Part shown: positions 21,501 through 29,706 of the stretch, one piece after another | How the letters are laid out: every line of letters starts with the position of its first letter | How positions within the stretch are numbered: the stretch's first letter is position 1 | Assembly (NCBI GenBank): GCA_037783415.1 | Contig: JAZGTN010000052.1 | Coordinates: 2,542,001 to 2,606,000 of the forward strand | Direction of reading: 5' to 3' | DNA length: 64,000 bases | Source: Leptasterias polaris | Lineage: Eukaryota; Echinodermata; Asteroidea; Forcipulatida; Asteriidae | Position numbers and translations under genes: made by a program | The notes under the pieces: generated by a model | Databases searched by the model: none | What the model was told of the DNA's origin: nothing | What the model saw: only the letters and a program-made list of their open reading frames with translations

Positions 21501-24256
21501 AAACCATCTGTGTGGTGTATAGAAATCTTTACAGTCACCACATTCAGTCACCACATGTCTATCCTTTAAAAGTATGTAGTTGATATAAAATAAATGGTCA
21601 GACAGTGGCAGGGTTCAAATAGGCATTAACCCGATTATATAACCTACGCAATCACCAAAAGTTATCATTGCAGGCTTCCTGGATAATAATAGTCCATCTT
21701 TCCCTCAGCCCCGTCCAATATTAGCCAGTTAGAGAGTTCGGGTGTCCCCTGGAAACCCTAACTTTAAACTTCGACACCTTTCTTTGTCCGTCATTTGCAT
21801 GGAAAGTGTCAACTGTAAACCGTTTCAAAACCCGGTTGGTTTGAAAAGGTGAGTGAAGCAGTATAACTTGGTCCCAAAACAGTCTACTCAACATTATTTC
21901 TTAGACTTCTAATCCTGAATGCTAGATTCTTGGACACACACTTCCCGACATAATGATAATACTCGGACCACAGATGGTAACTTCATCACCCACAGCTTTT
22001 ATGTGTTTACACATTTGCTGAAAACATAAGGAAATGAATTATGGAAAATATATTTGGCACTGGGGGTAAAACAAATAGTGGACTATTTCATGCTACTTTC
22101 CCAGTATGTGTGTGCTATTCAGTTTAAGAAAACAAACCTATTTCTCGCTTCCGCTGGTTACCGGTCGAAGGTGAGAAGAATTCATTCATCAATCCCTCCA
22201 AGGCGTGGAGAGATGACTCACTGGTAGCCTGCATACAAAAATAATCAAGAGTTGATCTCATGGTCAGTGTTGACTGGTGTAGCTGGCATGCAACTGTGTT
22301 AATAGCTGATGTAGTATACATAGGGATCAGGAGTATAGCTGCATTGTACAATTAATTACTCCCTAAAAATTGCCGTTGGTGTCCTTTGCCATTGCCGCAA
22401 TGCCCTTGAACCCATGCCACCTATAATTATTAAAGGCATGATATTTGTCCCTTGGAGAACAATAGGACAAAGTAGTAATTTTGCTGGCCTACATAATATA
22501 TATATACAACCTTTTCATGCTGTTTAATAACCATTTTGCTGACTTTTCTGAGGGCAAAAGAGATCGAAATCAGACTAAAGTAGGAAGAATATCAAGCCTA
22601 CCATTAAGTTATTTCACCTACAGCTGGTTTAAAACCCTTAGTCTCTAAGTTTTTTTGCCTACATGTGTGACATCCTCTCCTGAGTCCTACACTGTATGTC
22701 ATTCCAAACCAAATTGTTTGGATTTCAAGATGAGATTGGAATGCCCGGCCCAGTGATAAGCAAATTTGGGCCCAAGGCCCTCAGTCCTTCCAGTGTTCCC
22801 CCATGCACAAGCTAGCGTGTATCAGGCTGATACACTCAAATTGCAGCCCATACGCGCGAATAACATTGTAATAAAATGTATCATTTTAGTTTCTTTCTTT
22901 TTTTGGGGGGGGGGGACTTCAAATCAAATTCACAAAAGTAATTTAGATTGCCCCAGATTGCAAAGTAGGGCTTTAAAAACTAAAGATAGACACCAAGTTA
23001 AAAACATTATAAGAAACTTGTTTCAATTCAGCGTGCTTAGGCCAAACTTTCAAATTATTTGGTTCAAGAATCACAGTTCTGAAAACTCCTGGGATGGGGA
23101 GAACCCTGGCTTGGTATTCCTAAAACTTAGAAGGAGTTGAGAGGCAACAGTTAATAAGCTCCACTGCTCCTGTAGAATAAAATTTAAGATTTAATTATTC
23201 CATCATGAATACTTTGTGAAATATTGGATTACAAAAATGATTTTCAACTTTCCTTTGTTGAAATATTACTATCACTATCAGAGAAATAGTATTAATAGTT
23301 AATACAAACTTATGCATATTTTGCTAAGATGTTGCCTCAATCCTTCCATATCCTCGCATTACTAGATTTGCCATTTTGTGTTTCCACGAAGTGGCCTAGA
23401 TCACAATACGCAACTTTACCAAAGCAATGTGTCTCATGCATTGGTTTTTAGTCAAAGCACTCTGCAGGCAAAACAATTTTTTTTATTTTCACAAAGTGAC
23501 GTATGTGGTTAGGAATTAATTACTCATTGAAATAGTTGCACTTGCAGGAATGAAAACATTAACAGTTCTGTACGAATAAAGAAATCAGCTTCATATAAAA
23601 TACAAAATAGTAAGCAGACTCCAGTTTTGAAAAAAGGTGTGAATTTAAGTTATTTCCTCCATACAACATTTCTTTTGCTGTGGTCAAGATAGGTTGTCAC
23701 TTTGTGGCAACGGCGACGAATGTTTAGCATGATTACTGTATACTAACTACATCATTTCATAAATATGATAGGACTTGAACTGAATTTCACCTAAACCTGA
23801 CTGATGGAAGGAAGTGCAAGCAAAGACCACTTTCCTGTTTAAAAAATCATGGCACTACCACTTGAAATCAGAAAATTGTAGCTATTTTTAAGGGCCAACC
23901 CAGCCAGGCATAATCATAATCATAATGCCAAATGAAAATTTGCCCCAGGAAATTGCAATTAATTTGAAGAAAGGTTTAGCTAGATTTTGAACGTGGAAAA
24001 TTTATAAATTTAAATTAAATTTAATGAAAATTTATTAATACATTTAAAAATTAATAAAACTTTGCATGGCATTATCGACTGACTAATCTCACTCCACGCC
24101 CGGCCCACGCCCCACAGAAATTGACTGTCATTCTTTTTCACTGACGTCTAATGACGTTCCTCCATTTATTTTATCCACACCGTTCATTGACTCTACGATT
24201 TCCGTCGCGAGGTCCGACGACATGTCCATGCAAGTTCCGTGAGCTAAACTTACCAT
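318..24256 (-). CDS. XPO6: Exportin-6 (24 coding exons; C-terminus beyond left edge)
   Basis: Importin-beta family exportin that, in animals, carries profilin-actin out of the nucleus with RanGTP. Coding exons in transcript order: 24256-24254, 22228-22138, 21146-21034, 19539-19342, 18508-18349, 17545-17411, 16812-16347, 15588-15462, 14853-14741, 13450-13342, 12600-12508, 11883-11829, 10216-10057, 8954-8862, 8257-8107, 7535-7389, 6512-6323, 5680-5525, 4593-4479, 3849-3790, 3082-2971, 2773-2618, 1902-1804, 548-318. All introns read GT-AG and all phases join, giving 1111 uninterrupted codons. Recognisable family stretches: ALEGLMNEFF (exon 2), RNEYVMMYALSIFE (exon 3), ATPPPSPTHGES (exon 6), CLAHLFSWIPLSGNITP (exon 7), LFVSIHLRRFES (exon 8), LLPTEAFRVL (exon 11), ATTVRPTFLIE (exon 16), MQAFGQSFLQPDI (exons 22-23) and KSHDLLQEEI (exon 24). 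Human XPO6 is about 1125 residues, so some 35-45 residues are missing here. Residues 1-135 hold the Ran-binding N-terminal region; the rest is HEAT-repeat-like. Family identification is very secure; individual exon edges are predicted by eye. Confidence 0.96.
841..984. repeat. 15-bp minisatellite, ~9.6 copies
   Basis: Unit CAGAATAATAAGCTA with C/T, G/A variants. In XPO6 intron 23. Because 15 is a multiple of 3 it creates an antisense open frame repeating RIISY, which is not a gene. Confidence 0.95.
1034..1178. mobile_element. Family D-related MITE, diverged
   Basis: Ends AGACCCCTTGCATACGACGC and ATCATCTGCAAGGGGTCCG form a terminal inverted repeat like that at 3555-3700. The interior is different (ACCACAACGTGTGTATGC). 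In XPO6 intron 23. Confidence 0.55.
2558..2605. repeat. 12-bp tandem repeat, 4 copies
   Basis: Unit GATCCCCGCCCT on the plus strand (GGGCGGGGATCA on the XPO6 sense strand). It begins 12 nt into XPO6 intron 22, next to the 5' splice site. Confidence 0.95.
3278..3469. mobile_element. Fold-back element, family C copy 1
   Basis: Begins GGCCCAATTTCAAAGAGCTG and ends CAGCTGTATGAAATTGGGCCC; the halves are inverted copies rich in GCTTAAGCA, with the inner phrase TTACCAGAATAAGGTTACCA. About 190 bp, in XPO6 intron 20. Confidence 0.75.
3555..3700. mobile_element. Family D-related MITE
   Basis: Inverted ends ATAGACCCCTTGCATATGAC and GTTACGCAAGGGGTCTAT, related to the family D ends but with a CCCC block. 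The inside contains AATAGCGCCCTCACTGAGG. It lies in XPO6 intron 20 next to a fold-back element. Confidence 0.65.
4735..5087 (-). mobile_element. SINE family E (tRNA-Lys-like), copy 1
   Basis: Minus strand reads GCTAGATAGCTCAGTTGGTG (box A) and GGTTCAAGTCCCGCTCCAG (box B), a tRNA-Lys-like head, with tail sequence ending in ATTACTTGATA. The part at 4885-5087 carries the long SINE-specific region (GGAAGCGGCAGCAGAGGGAT). In XPO6 intron 18. Confidence 0.8.
5315..5474. mobile_element. Fold-back element, family C copy 2
   Basis: Begins GGGCCAAATTTCATACAGCT and ends AGCTCTATGAAATTGGGCCC, with GGCTGGTAACCTTATTCTGG inside. It ends ~50 bp before the XPO6 exon 18 donor (intron 18). Confidence 0.75.
5985..6075 (+). 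repeat. Dispersed repeat with CTGACGTTTCGACCCTAGCA
   Basis: CTGACGTTTCGACCCTAGCAAAG... CTCGAAGGCTAAA recurs, inverted, at 61670-61765 (GCCTTCGAGGAAGACTCAGC, TAGGGTCAAAATGTCAGGGC). Unclassified element end. Confidence 0.5.
6600..6960. repeat. Loosely repetitive GGTCCCC-rich tract
   Basis: Phrases AAAAGAGGACAATAGGGTCC, AAAAGAGGGACAACAGAAGG and AAAAAGGGAAAATAAAAGG recur at ~100-bp steps. Similar TGTGGGGAC wording occurs at 20580-20700 and GTGTGGAC/GTCCACA at 1500-1580. In XPO6 intron 16. Confidence 0.45.
7738..8060 (-). mobile_element. Family H MITE with 40-bp palindrome
   Basis: Shares ATTCGCGAATGCTGCGGCCAGAGATGAGGTTGG-type blocks (as GCTGCGGCCAGAGAT, GGTACCGCTGTCATCTCGCT) with the reverse complement of 58050-58437, and an end (AAATACTCCCAATCGACC...ACACTTACTT) like the 3' end of family A. 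The centre is a perfect palindrome at 7891-7930. In XPO6 intron 15. Confidence 0.6.
7891..7930. repeat. 40-bp perfect palindrome
   Basis: AATCTCAAAAACGATTCATG followed directly by its reverse complement, no spacer. It is the centre of the family H element in XPO6 intron 15. Confidence 0.98.
8715..8850 (-). mobile_element. SINE family E fragment
   Basis: Minus strand GGGCTATCACAGTTGGTGGA and GGTCGCAGGTTCAAATCGTC, head only, decayed. Ends 12 bp from the XPO6 exon 14 donor. Confidence 0.55.
9735..9815 (-). mobile_element. tRNA-like SINE head, unassigned
   Basis: Minus strand reads TTCTTGTGGTTAGGACATCT and TTGTGGGTTCGAATCCTACC, both Pol III boxes at tRNA spacing. A second box B-like TGGGTTTGAATCCTACC follows on the plus strand at ~9865. 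In XPO6 intron 13. Confidence 0.5.
10533..10828. repeat. GC-rich minisatellite, 17-bp unit with 7-bp sub-unit
   Basis: Unit GGGCCTTGGGCCTCGAC. The first units vary in the number of GGGCCTT sub-repeats (1, 2, 4), then ~12 uniform 17-bp units follow. It has no stop codon in any frame, so long open frames appear on both strands; none is a gene. In XPO6 intron 12. Confidence 0.95.
11318..11655 (-). mobile_element. LINE 3' end with ATT-rich tail
   Basis: On the minus strand 11655-11503 reads PRTSSSYGDHAFSACAPKLW, then NTLPNNIR... and LPLFKNLLKTHLF, ending in a stop at 11505-11503. This is the characteristic C-terminus of a CR1/Rex-like LINE. The 3' UTR ends in GATGGCGCATTATAAATGC followed by an (ATT)n tail at 11370-11318. 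Only the extreme 3' end is present, as expected from 5' truncation. It sits in XPO6 intron 12, same orientation as the gene. Confidence 0.75.
13477..13763. repeat. 41-bp tandem repeat, exactly 7 copies
   Basis: Unit runs AAATCAATGTTTAATTCATA ... AGTACTGTAGGCCT (41 bp); 287 bp in all. Units differ at only two or three positions. It starts 26 bp upstream of XPO6 exon 10, in intron 9. Confidence 0.95.
13888..14061. mobile_element. Fold-back element, family C copy 3 (diverged)
   Basis: Starts TGGCCCCTTAAAGGCTAAAC and ends TCTTCATGAAATTAAGCC; inner CCAGATTACCAGCAAAAATG matches the family. Directly abuts the next copy. Confidence 0.55.
14062..14708. mobile_element. Fold-back element, family C copy 4, interrupted
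   Basis: Left part 14062-14222 (ATATTTCATAGAGCTGCTTAAG... TTTTTGTGCTTAA) and right part 14686-14708 (GCAGCTCTATAAAAATTGGGCCC-type end) are separated by the TTAA-flanked MITE. Its right end is 33 bp from XPO6 exon 9. Confidence 0.7.
14223..14681. mobile_element. TTAA-flanked MITE with CCCTAACCTT ends
   Basis: 459 bp, terminal inverted repeats CCCTAACCTT (14223-14232) and AAGGTTAGGG (14672-14681), flanked by TTAA at 14219-14222 and 14682-14685. It splits a fold-back element: its left part ends ...TTTTTGTGCTTAA and its right part resumes at AAGCAGCTCTAT. The inside has no coding capacity, only loosely repeated phrases such as GTGTTGGA and TGTTGCACAGGGAA. The telomere-like CCCTAACC is an end motif, not telomeric DNA. 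Confidence 0.75.
14885..15142 (+). mobile_element. SINE family E, copy 2
   Basis: TTAGTTCAGTTGGTAGAGCA (box A) at ~15019 and GGTTCAAGTCCCAC (box B) at ~15063, then TTTATTACTTGATA tail. The left part includes TGGCTTCCGACTGGCACCCC, shared with other copies. In XPO6 intron 8. Confidence 0.75.
16347..16812 (-). CDS. XPO6: XPO6 exon 7, largest exon
   Basis: 466 nt, residues ~234-389. The open frame is longest here, which makes it the anchor of the gene model. Conserved segments are CLAHLFSWIPLSGNITP, LLATIFHFANFGCDI and CINEIMAKNCVPVDFEEYLL. Between them (residues ~315-335) is a serine-rich insertion-like loop, variable in the family. The acceptor is at 16813-16814 and the donor at 16346-16345; the exon ends CA and joins A from exon 8 to make Gln. 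GC content is visibly higher than in the flanking introns, so several antisense open frames here are shadows. Confidence 0.95.
16960..17172 (+). mobile_element. SINE family E, copy 3
   Basis: GCTAGAAAGCTCAGTTGGTA (17029) and GGTTTAAATCCCGTTC (17090), followed by GTGGTTTATTACTTGAAA. In XPO6 intron 6. Confidence 0.75.
17960..18265 (-). mobile_element. SINE family F (tRNA-Leu-like), copy 1
   Basis: At 18255-18175 the minus strand reads TGTCATGGCCGAGTGGTCTA ... GTGGGTTCGAATCCTAGTCA ... TGACA: acceptor-like ends TGTCATG/CATGACA pair and both Pol III boxes are tRNA-Leu-like. The body extends to 17960 (GGGAGCCTGGCTAGTAGAGC). In XPO6 intron 5. Confidence 0.75.
18715..19195 (-). mobile_element. SINE family F, copy 2
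   Basis: Minus strand tRNA-like head at 19190-19105 (GTGGTCGAGTGGTCAAGCAC, GTTCGAGTCCTGGTCTTGAC). The body carries ATAGCACCTGCTGTGGGGCA and, at 18715-18775, CCAAGGATGCCTCATAAGTG shared with 43285. In XPO6 intron 4. Confidence 0.65.
20181..20846. mobile_element. Probable second TTAACCCTAA-type element
   Basis: Starts TTTAACCCTAACTCCC at 20183 and ends GGGATTGTTAGGGTTATAG near 20832, with an inside full of phrases like AACCCAACACATTCCAACAG and CACAACCTAACAAACTCCAACAG, similar in style to the 14223 element. Ends are less regular and TTAA is clear only on the left. It also contains the 36-bp tandem duplication at 20461 and repeated TGTGGGGAC phrases (20583-20702). Confidence 0.45.
20461..20532. 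repeat. 36-bp tandem duplication
   Basis: Unit ATTTCACACATCCACCATAC ... AATTC, two copies, identical for 36 bp. Confidence 0.9.
22229..24253. other. XPO6 intron 1
   Basis: 2 kb, AT-rich. It has an 11-G run at 22905-22915 and AT-rich tracts (24001-24060), but no repeat family or coding exon that I recognise. Open frames across it (such as 22766-23140) lack codon structure. Confidence 0.6.
24254..24256 (-). CDS. XPO6: XPO6 first coding exon: start codon only
   Basis: On the minus strand the sequence reads GAAGAATG followed directly by GTAAGTTT, a strong 5' splice site. The exon therefore contributes only Met, and the next exon (22228-22138) opens in frame with GCT (Ala), giving M-ATSESSLHALEGLMNEFF, which parallels the MASEEAS-type start of vertebrate XPO6. 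The preceding 5' UTR lies at 24257 and upward; its start is not visible. Intron 1 is 24253-22229. Confidence 0.8.
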
Positions 24257-24257
24257 T

Positions 24258-24265
24258 CTTCCGGT
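24258..24265 (-). promoter_or_regulatory. ETS-type motif next to the XPO6 start codon
   Basis: Minus strand reads ACCGGAAG one base before the ATG. CCGGAAG is the core site of ETS/GABP factors and is common near start sites of housekeeping genes. A single short match so close to the ATG would imply a very short 5' UTR, or a site inside the UTR. Functional assignment is inference. Confidence 0.3.
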
Positions 24266-25854
24266 CTCGGTTGTACGACAATTTGGCCTTTGTCCGTGCT
24301 CTAAACGTCTGCAAATATGTTTCTACGGTCCTCAGAATTCGTTTCCTATTTTTATAACTGATATTCTGCGTCTTTTCGGGTGAATAATTCGGTCATTTCG
24401 TGTCATCTCCCGTGGGTTTCCGAGCTCAACGTGTAACACTGCATCTTACTGCGCATGATTCTCAGTCGTCGTATGGTTGTTGGCCGTTTAACTACTCCAA
24501 TGATGAGTGTGAGGGGATGGCCTGGGTGGTGGTGGTGGCGTGGGCGTGCCTCCTTTGCTTGGTCAGTGATTGAGGGAGTTGTTACGTAGGTGCTTCATGT
24601 ATTTGTATTTGTTTATAACAAAAACAACCCTTTATTCAAATTTTGAGGGAGGGGTTTGGGGGTTGTTTTCATTTTCTTCTTTTCAAACTAAACATAAAAC
24701 AACGGCAGCTGGCTCAGCTTGCTTTAATTATATTATTATTATTTATATTATAATTATTTATATTTACATGTATCTGTTTTCATTCCGTTGATCTTTTGCT
24801 TTTTTTTTTGCTTTTTTGTGTGTATAAACGTAAAGTTTGTGCTTATAAATTTATTTATTTGTTTCTTTGTTAATTAATCTTTTCTAGTTAATTATTTTTA
24901 TTTTTTTACATTTGTATATTTAATTTTTATTTTCAAATTTAAAGATTTAGTTATTTTATATTTTCCCTTTCCTGTAATTGGCGGCTCGTCCGCTGTTGGT
25001 TTGGACAATACAAAGACGTTGTATCGGATCAACCCGCAAATCATGGTCCATCTTCCGAAATAAATGTTTTTATCTTTTACACCTACGCTGCGCCTAATAC
25101 CTGAATAAATGTAAAATGTGACATCACTTTAGTTACGTCAACACATGTATAAGACTCAGCAGTAGCGCTACGGGGCCAGTTACTTTGCAACCCCCACCCC
25201 CCATTTTTCCCGAATGGGCGAAATTGAATTTAATCCCAATCCATTTTACCCACTAATGCAAATCAACTCATTTTCATCCTTGTCATTAATTTAAATTAGC
25301 ACCACCAAAAAGCCAAATACACTTTAAATGTTATTGTCATTGCCCCTTAATTTAAGCTTCCCTCCCCCGGTCTCTCCCGGATTAACAGGTTTGGTGCCGC
25401 CCTGATTAGAGTGTGCAAAAAGTACGATTTGACAAAAAGAATAAGATATCCCTTTTTACCTTTATCCTTTGCACATTGTTTTCAAAACAAAACTAATGCA
25501 GGTTGATGATCTCTGTGGGCAGACCCAGACATTATTTTCTGGGATCGCGTATCATGGACGCTATTTTATGTCCAACCAAAATGTACACAACCCAATGCAG
25601 TATAGTCTGATACCACGTGTATTTTTTTAAATTCATCTTTTCGATGTTATCGACCGAAAATTGGCTTCTCTCAGCATAGAGAGTCCGTGGTCCTTTCTCT
25701 ATGCTCTCAGCGGCCCTGGGCAGACCCTCTGTGCGGACCCGATATACCCGGTTGCCAGCAGAGCGCCTACAAGGGCCTTGGAGATATCAAATTTGTATAT
25801 AAGCATCATTTTGTTTTCCTTTGATGTATGTATGTGCTTATAAATAGACACACT

Positions 25855-25925
25855 TTAAGTGGCTTTTAGCCTTGTGTGGGATGAACATTGCATAAACAGC
25901 GATAAATAAATAAATAAATAAAATA
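25855..25925 (+). mobile_element. Short LINE 3' tail remnant
   Basis: GTGGCTTTTAGCCTTGTGTG followed by (AAAT)n at 25903-25920. It resembles the tail after the LINE stop at 34061 (GTGGCGTTTAGCCTTGTTTT). No coding part is recognisable upstream. Confidence 0.45.
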
Positions 25926-27031
25926 AGATATAAAAAAACCAAGAGGTTTTTTTAAATGATTTTTGTTCCAAAGCCTTTTTTCATCTCGAACCGTCGCGAC
26001 GGTTCTCTAGGCAAGTAAAAAGTAAGTTAGAGCAAATCATCACGTCACGTCAATAAACGTTCATATACCTCTTGTAGTTTTTTAAGTCCAGGATAGTCAC
26101 ACTATGTGGGGTCTTCTGTTTATTGTATGTTCATTTCCTTCAACGTTTGTTTTTCATAATAAGCTCATTAAAGTTTATATAATATGTGTCTACATAACAC
26201 AAGGGCATTCCGACAGATTGAATTTATACCAACTCCGTCAATATACTCCGAGGGATCCGAAGGGGGACGGCTAAGCGCGCACAAACTGGTTTAAAGCCCG
26301 CATTTTGTCTGGTCCTAAGTCCAGAGACATTGGAGCATAGTATTCCTGACCAGAAGATTTGTCTGCAAAAAGATGACTTGTAAATAAAACCTCAAAGTTA
26401 ATTTGTTAAAGCGGATGAGCATTCAAAATTAATTATTCTGCCGACGTCTAATTTATACATAATTGATTCCTCAAAAATTAGTGTGATTATACGTATAGTA
26501 ACTGGCAAAGACCTATATAGATATATTAAACGATCTGTAATTATGAAGGTCAGAGCATGGAGGTAGAATTAGAGAGTATCTATCTCAAAAAAATATATAT
26601 ACAAATGCTGACAAAATGATGACATAAATCATGGAGGTATAGGAATTAAATCAAAACAGTACTCATCACTGTGAACATTTATTTGAAACTAAATTTCCCT
26701 CTCAATATTCATCACTCGGAGTATCTCACCATGCTCCGTACAAAAATCGAGAGAATGTGTACGTGAGAAAAAGATAGCGATCTTCTTCTTTTTTGCGAAG
26801 AACCACAAGAAAAAGAGCGTTCTCGAAGGTCACACAAACAACTTACCTTTCATGATATGCTAATCAGAATGTTTGATCAGGCGCTTGAACATTGAGGGCA
26901 TAATTGGTTTTTAAAATTACAAATCTAATAGTGCAGTGACTTTAAATAATTTACACATTAACATACAATGTTAATCCAATCTCCCGCATTGAAATGAGTT
27001 TTAAAAAAATCGTACATGGCTGTTATGAATT

Positions 27032-27414
27032 AAAGGCAAAGTATACCTTTGGTTTTTGGAACCGTTTGATTGTTTTAATCCTATATAAATTTAGGTATAT
27101 AAAATAAAACTAACCTGTGAAAATTTCACTTCAAAAGGTGGTCGCGTTTTTGAGATATCACAGAAAAACCGGAGCGAGTATTTCCACGCAGGAAGAATAT
27201 TCCCTATAGGAATACACAGTCTGAAAAGCGTTACGGCCGTAACGCTTCTCAGATTCAAATTTGTGGGGACAAAAAGTGATATATTTTTCCATAACCGCAG
27301 TACTTCGAAGTGAAAAGTTTCTCAAAATGCATTATACTATCCAAAGCTGCTGTACCAAGTAAGTTTTTATTGCCATTAATTTTCCGAGTCATTACCAAAC
27401 GTATTCCTTCCCTC
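27032..27414 (+). mobile_element. Family A MITE, copy 1
   Basis: About 380 bp; starts GGCAAAGTATACCTTTGG and ends CCAAACGTATTCCTTCCCT, an imperfect terminal inverted repeat. Diagnostic inner blocks are AAAACTAACCTGTGAAAATT, AGGTGGTCGCGTTTTTGAGA and CATAACCGCAGTACTTCGAA. It lies between XPO6 and UBE2O. Other copies: 38443, 52478, 54626, and 62106 (diverged). Confidence 0.75.
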
Positions 27415-28544
27415 TAACATGTATAGTAATCATTTGAAGATGAATGAAATTACATAAACCAATCATCAGACACGATAAACCAATGTTGTTGTTGTTGTTG
27501 TTTTGTTTTTTTGTTTTTTTTGTTAACTGAAAAACGGGCGGTTTAAATATTTCCCATGAAAAACGTTAAAGTCCGCTAAATCTAATATTAACCTGTCTAG
27601 AAAATTTCACTATTGTAACGCGTAACGCTATCATTTAAGCCCAACACTATGTAAAAACTATTGGTACGCGCGACTGCGTCCCAAGCGTCCAATATTTATC
27701 AATATAGGACTTACTTGAATCATGGAGTATCGGAACAGTATATATTGCAAAATAAAGTGACGTGTGTTCAACCAATCAAATGACAAGAATCTATAAGTTC
27801 GTTATATAAAATATTCTACATCTATATGGGGGTCAGCCCTGTTCGTAAGTGTGACGTATAATTATTGCTCCACGGTGACACACGACCAATTTTCACACAA
27901 ACTGCCAACTATTACCAGAAGCGAAAGGAAATGCACGTGAGCAAGAGTTTCTCTGAGAATTTACGTGTGCAAAAAACATGTATTTTGGACTTGCCTCCCA
28001 CTAGTGTTTTGCAAAGTCTCACGGTCTCGTCAGAATTATCGGTGATTCTGTTATTAGGCCTATAGGCCTAACAAAGCTTTTAGATGAGCGAAAATTGCAT
28101 TCACGTGACAACAATTGTATCCCCGTGACCAAACCAGCAGAGCAGTCTGTTCAGTTTTCAGTTTAACTATGAACAATAACTCTAAGTAGGCCTAGGCCTA
28201 CATGTACATAAAACGAAACAAGAGTCTGTTAACATTTACCGTATAATATACCAAAATCACAAGGTATTCGATTGAGGGAGTGAACTGATCTGCCAATCGA
28301 AACTTAAGAATATGGCTACAAAAATAGTGTTCGTTATCAAAACTTAATGTAATGTTTCCAATGTAAAATCGTAAAGTGGTAACTGAATACAGCCCAAATT
28401 TTGAGATGGATCATAAAAATATGTCTGAAAAAATGTACTTTCATCTTTGTATTATCTTTATTATAACGGTCAATAGCCGTGACACTTCAGTCGTCGAAGC
28501 AGGTATCGGACTGTTCATAAAGTCTGATTTGAGTTCAATTCTCA

Positions 28545-28690
28545 AAACAAACAAACAAACAAACAACCCAACAACACAACAAACAAACAAACAACCCCCC
28601 CCCCAAACCCCCCAAACAAACAAAACCCCAAAACAAACAAACAAACAAACAAACCCCAAAACTCAAACCAAACAAACAAAACCACAAAAC
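28545..28690. repeat. (CAAA)n / C-run simple repeat
   Basis: Purine-poor low-complexity tract of AAAC units broken by CCCCCCCCC at 28596-28604. It keeps a frame open by composition only. Confidence 0.9.
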
Positions 28691-29508
28691 AGCTGAGAAT
28701 CTAAAATGAGTAAATACGAGTGAAACGAGTAATACTCAAAATTGTTTTTTTCTAACAATGTATCTACGCAATTGCCTTCAAAACCATGCAACCTCGGGCA
28801 GTGTTGCCACTGCATATTTGGGCATAAAGTAACGCCACGATATCCAATTTTGAGGTCTATTTTTCTCCTTTCGACAGACTAGGTACACCAGCATTTTTGT
28901 TGTTGTTGCAATTTATATTTAATTTTCAAAGCTTTTAGATATCTCGAATTTTCTACTTTGGGCTTAAGTATTCAATTATTGTGCAATTATTGTGCAACAA
29001 TGAATAAACAACATCAGCTTTTTTCATTAGCCTAATCGAATCCTGACAAAATACTACAAATCCAGAGTTATTCCTAAACACAGTCAGTCAATATTTTCAC
29101 ACTAACAACAAAACGATTCATTCAACACAGAAGTAATCCACGAAAAATCAATAAATCAAATACGAAAAAATTGAACCACGCCCATTTCACACCCATCGGA
29201 TGCACTTCAGGTGTTGCCCTTTAAACCATTTTAACGGTAGTGAGAAAGAGATTTGTGGGGAGATTTGTTTGCTAAATGAGTTTCCGGAGTCACATCAGAA
29301 AACACAAAAACAAACATTCAATCTAACAAATGTAAAGTTTATTGCGCGTGATTGGGAAACAACAAATATTACTGTTGAATATAATCAAAAGGCATTTACA
29401 GATGTTCAACCAACAGTGTCATTTTGACATTGAGCAGTCCGCAGCTGTTTCTCTCTATGCGTAGACACCGTCTCCTCCTGGATACCGTTGACCAATGATC
29501 GTCACAAA

Positions 29509-29706
29509 ATGGCGTCCACCTTGTTCGAAGAGGACGTCGTTCGCCGCATTCACCGCGGTGCATTGCAGCTTGGCTTGGTCGTACGGAACTACGATGGGTT
29601 TAACAGCTTGGACGAATCTGAAGATGAGGAAGAGATGCTCAAGAAGGGATATGTGAGGGTGGCCTGGTACCCGAGGGGGAGAGAGGAGGTCGTTGGAGAG
29701 GGAAAG
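29509..29706 (+). CDS. UBE2O: UBE2O exon 1 with start codon
   Basis: Residues 1-66, starting [17 protein letters not shown] and ending GEGK at the donor AAG/GTAATC. An in-frame TTG 21 nt upstream exists, but the ATG context (CAAAATGGCG) is far better. That context also resembles the short-5'UTR initiator element (SAASATGGCGGC) of many housekeeping genes, though one position differs. The 5' UTR must lie just upstream of 29509; a CCAAT box-like CCAATGA occurs at about 29491. Confidence 0.85.

Larger units (their letters stand above)
24600..29430. other. Intergenic region between divergent XPO6 and UBE2O
   Basis: Apart from the LINE tail at 25855, the family A MITE at 27032 and the CAAA tract at 28545, I see no gene. 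24720-24960 is very AT-rich. Both promoters should lie at the two ends of this stretch. Confidence 0.6.

Noticed and set aside
22766..23140. 124-codon plus-strand frame in XPO6 intron 1
   Set aside because: Contains a homopolymer G run, no recognisable motif, and no splice-linked neighbours.
28376..28696. 106-codon frame ending in Lys/Pro/Thr-Asn-rich sequence
   Set aside because: Caused by the (CAAA)n simple repeat.
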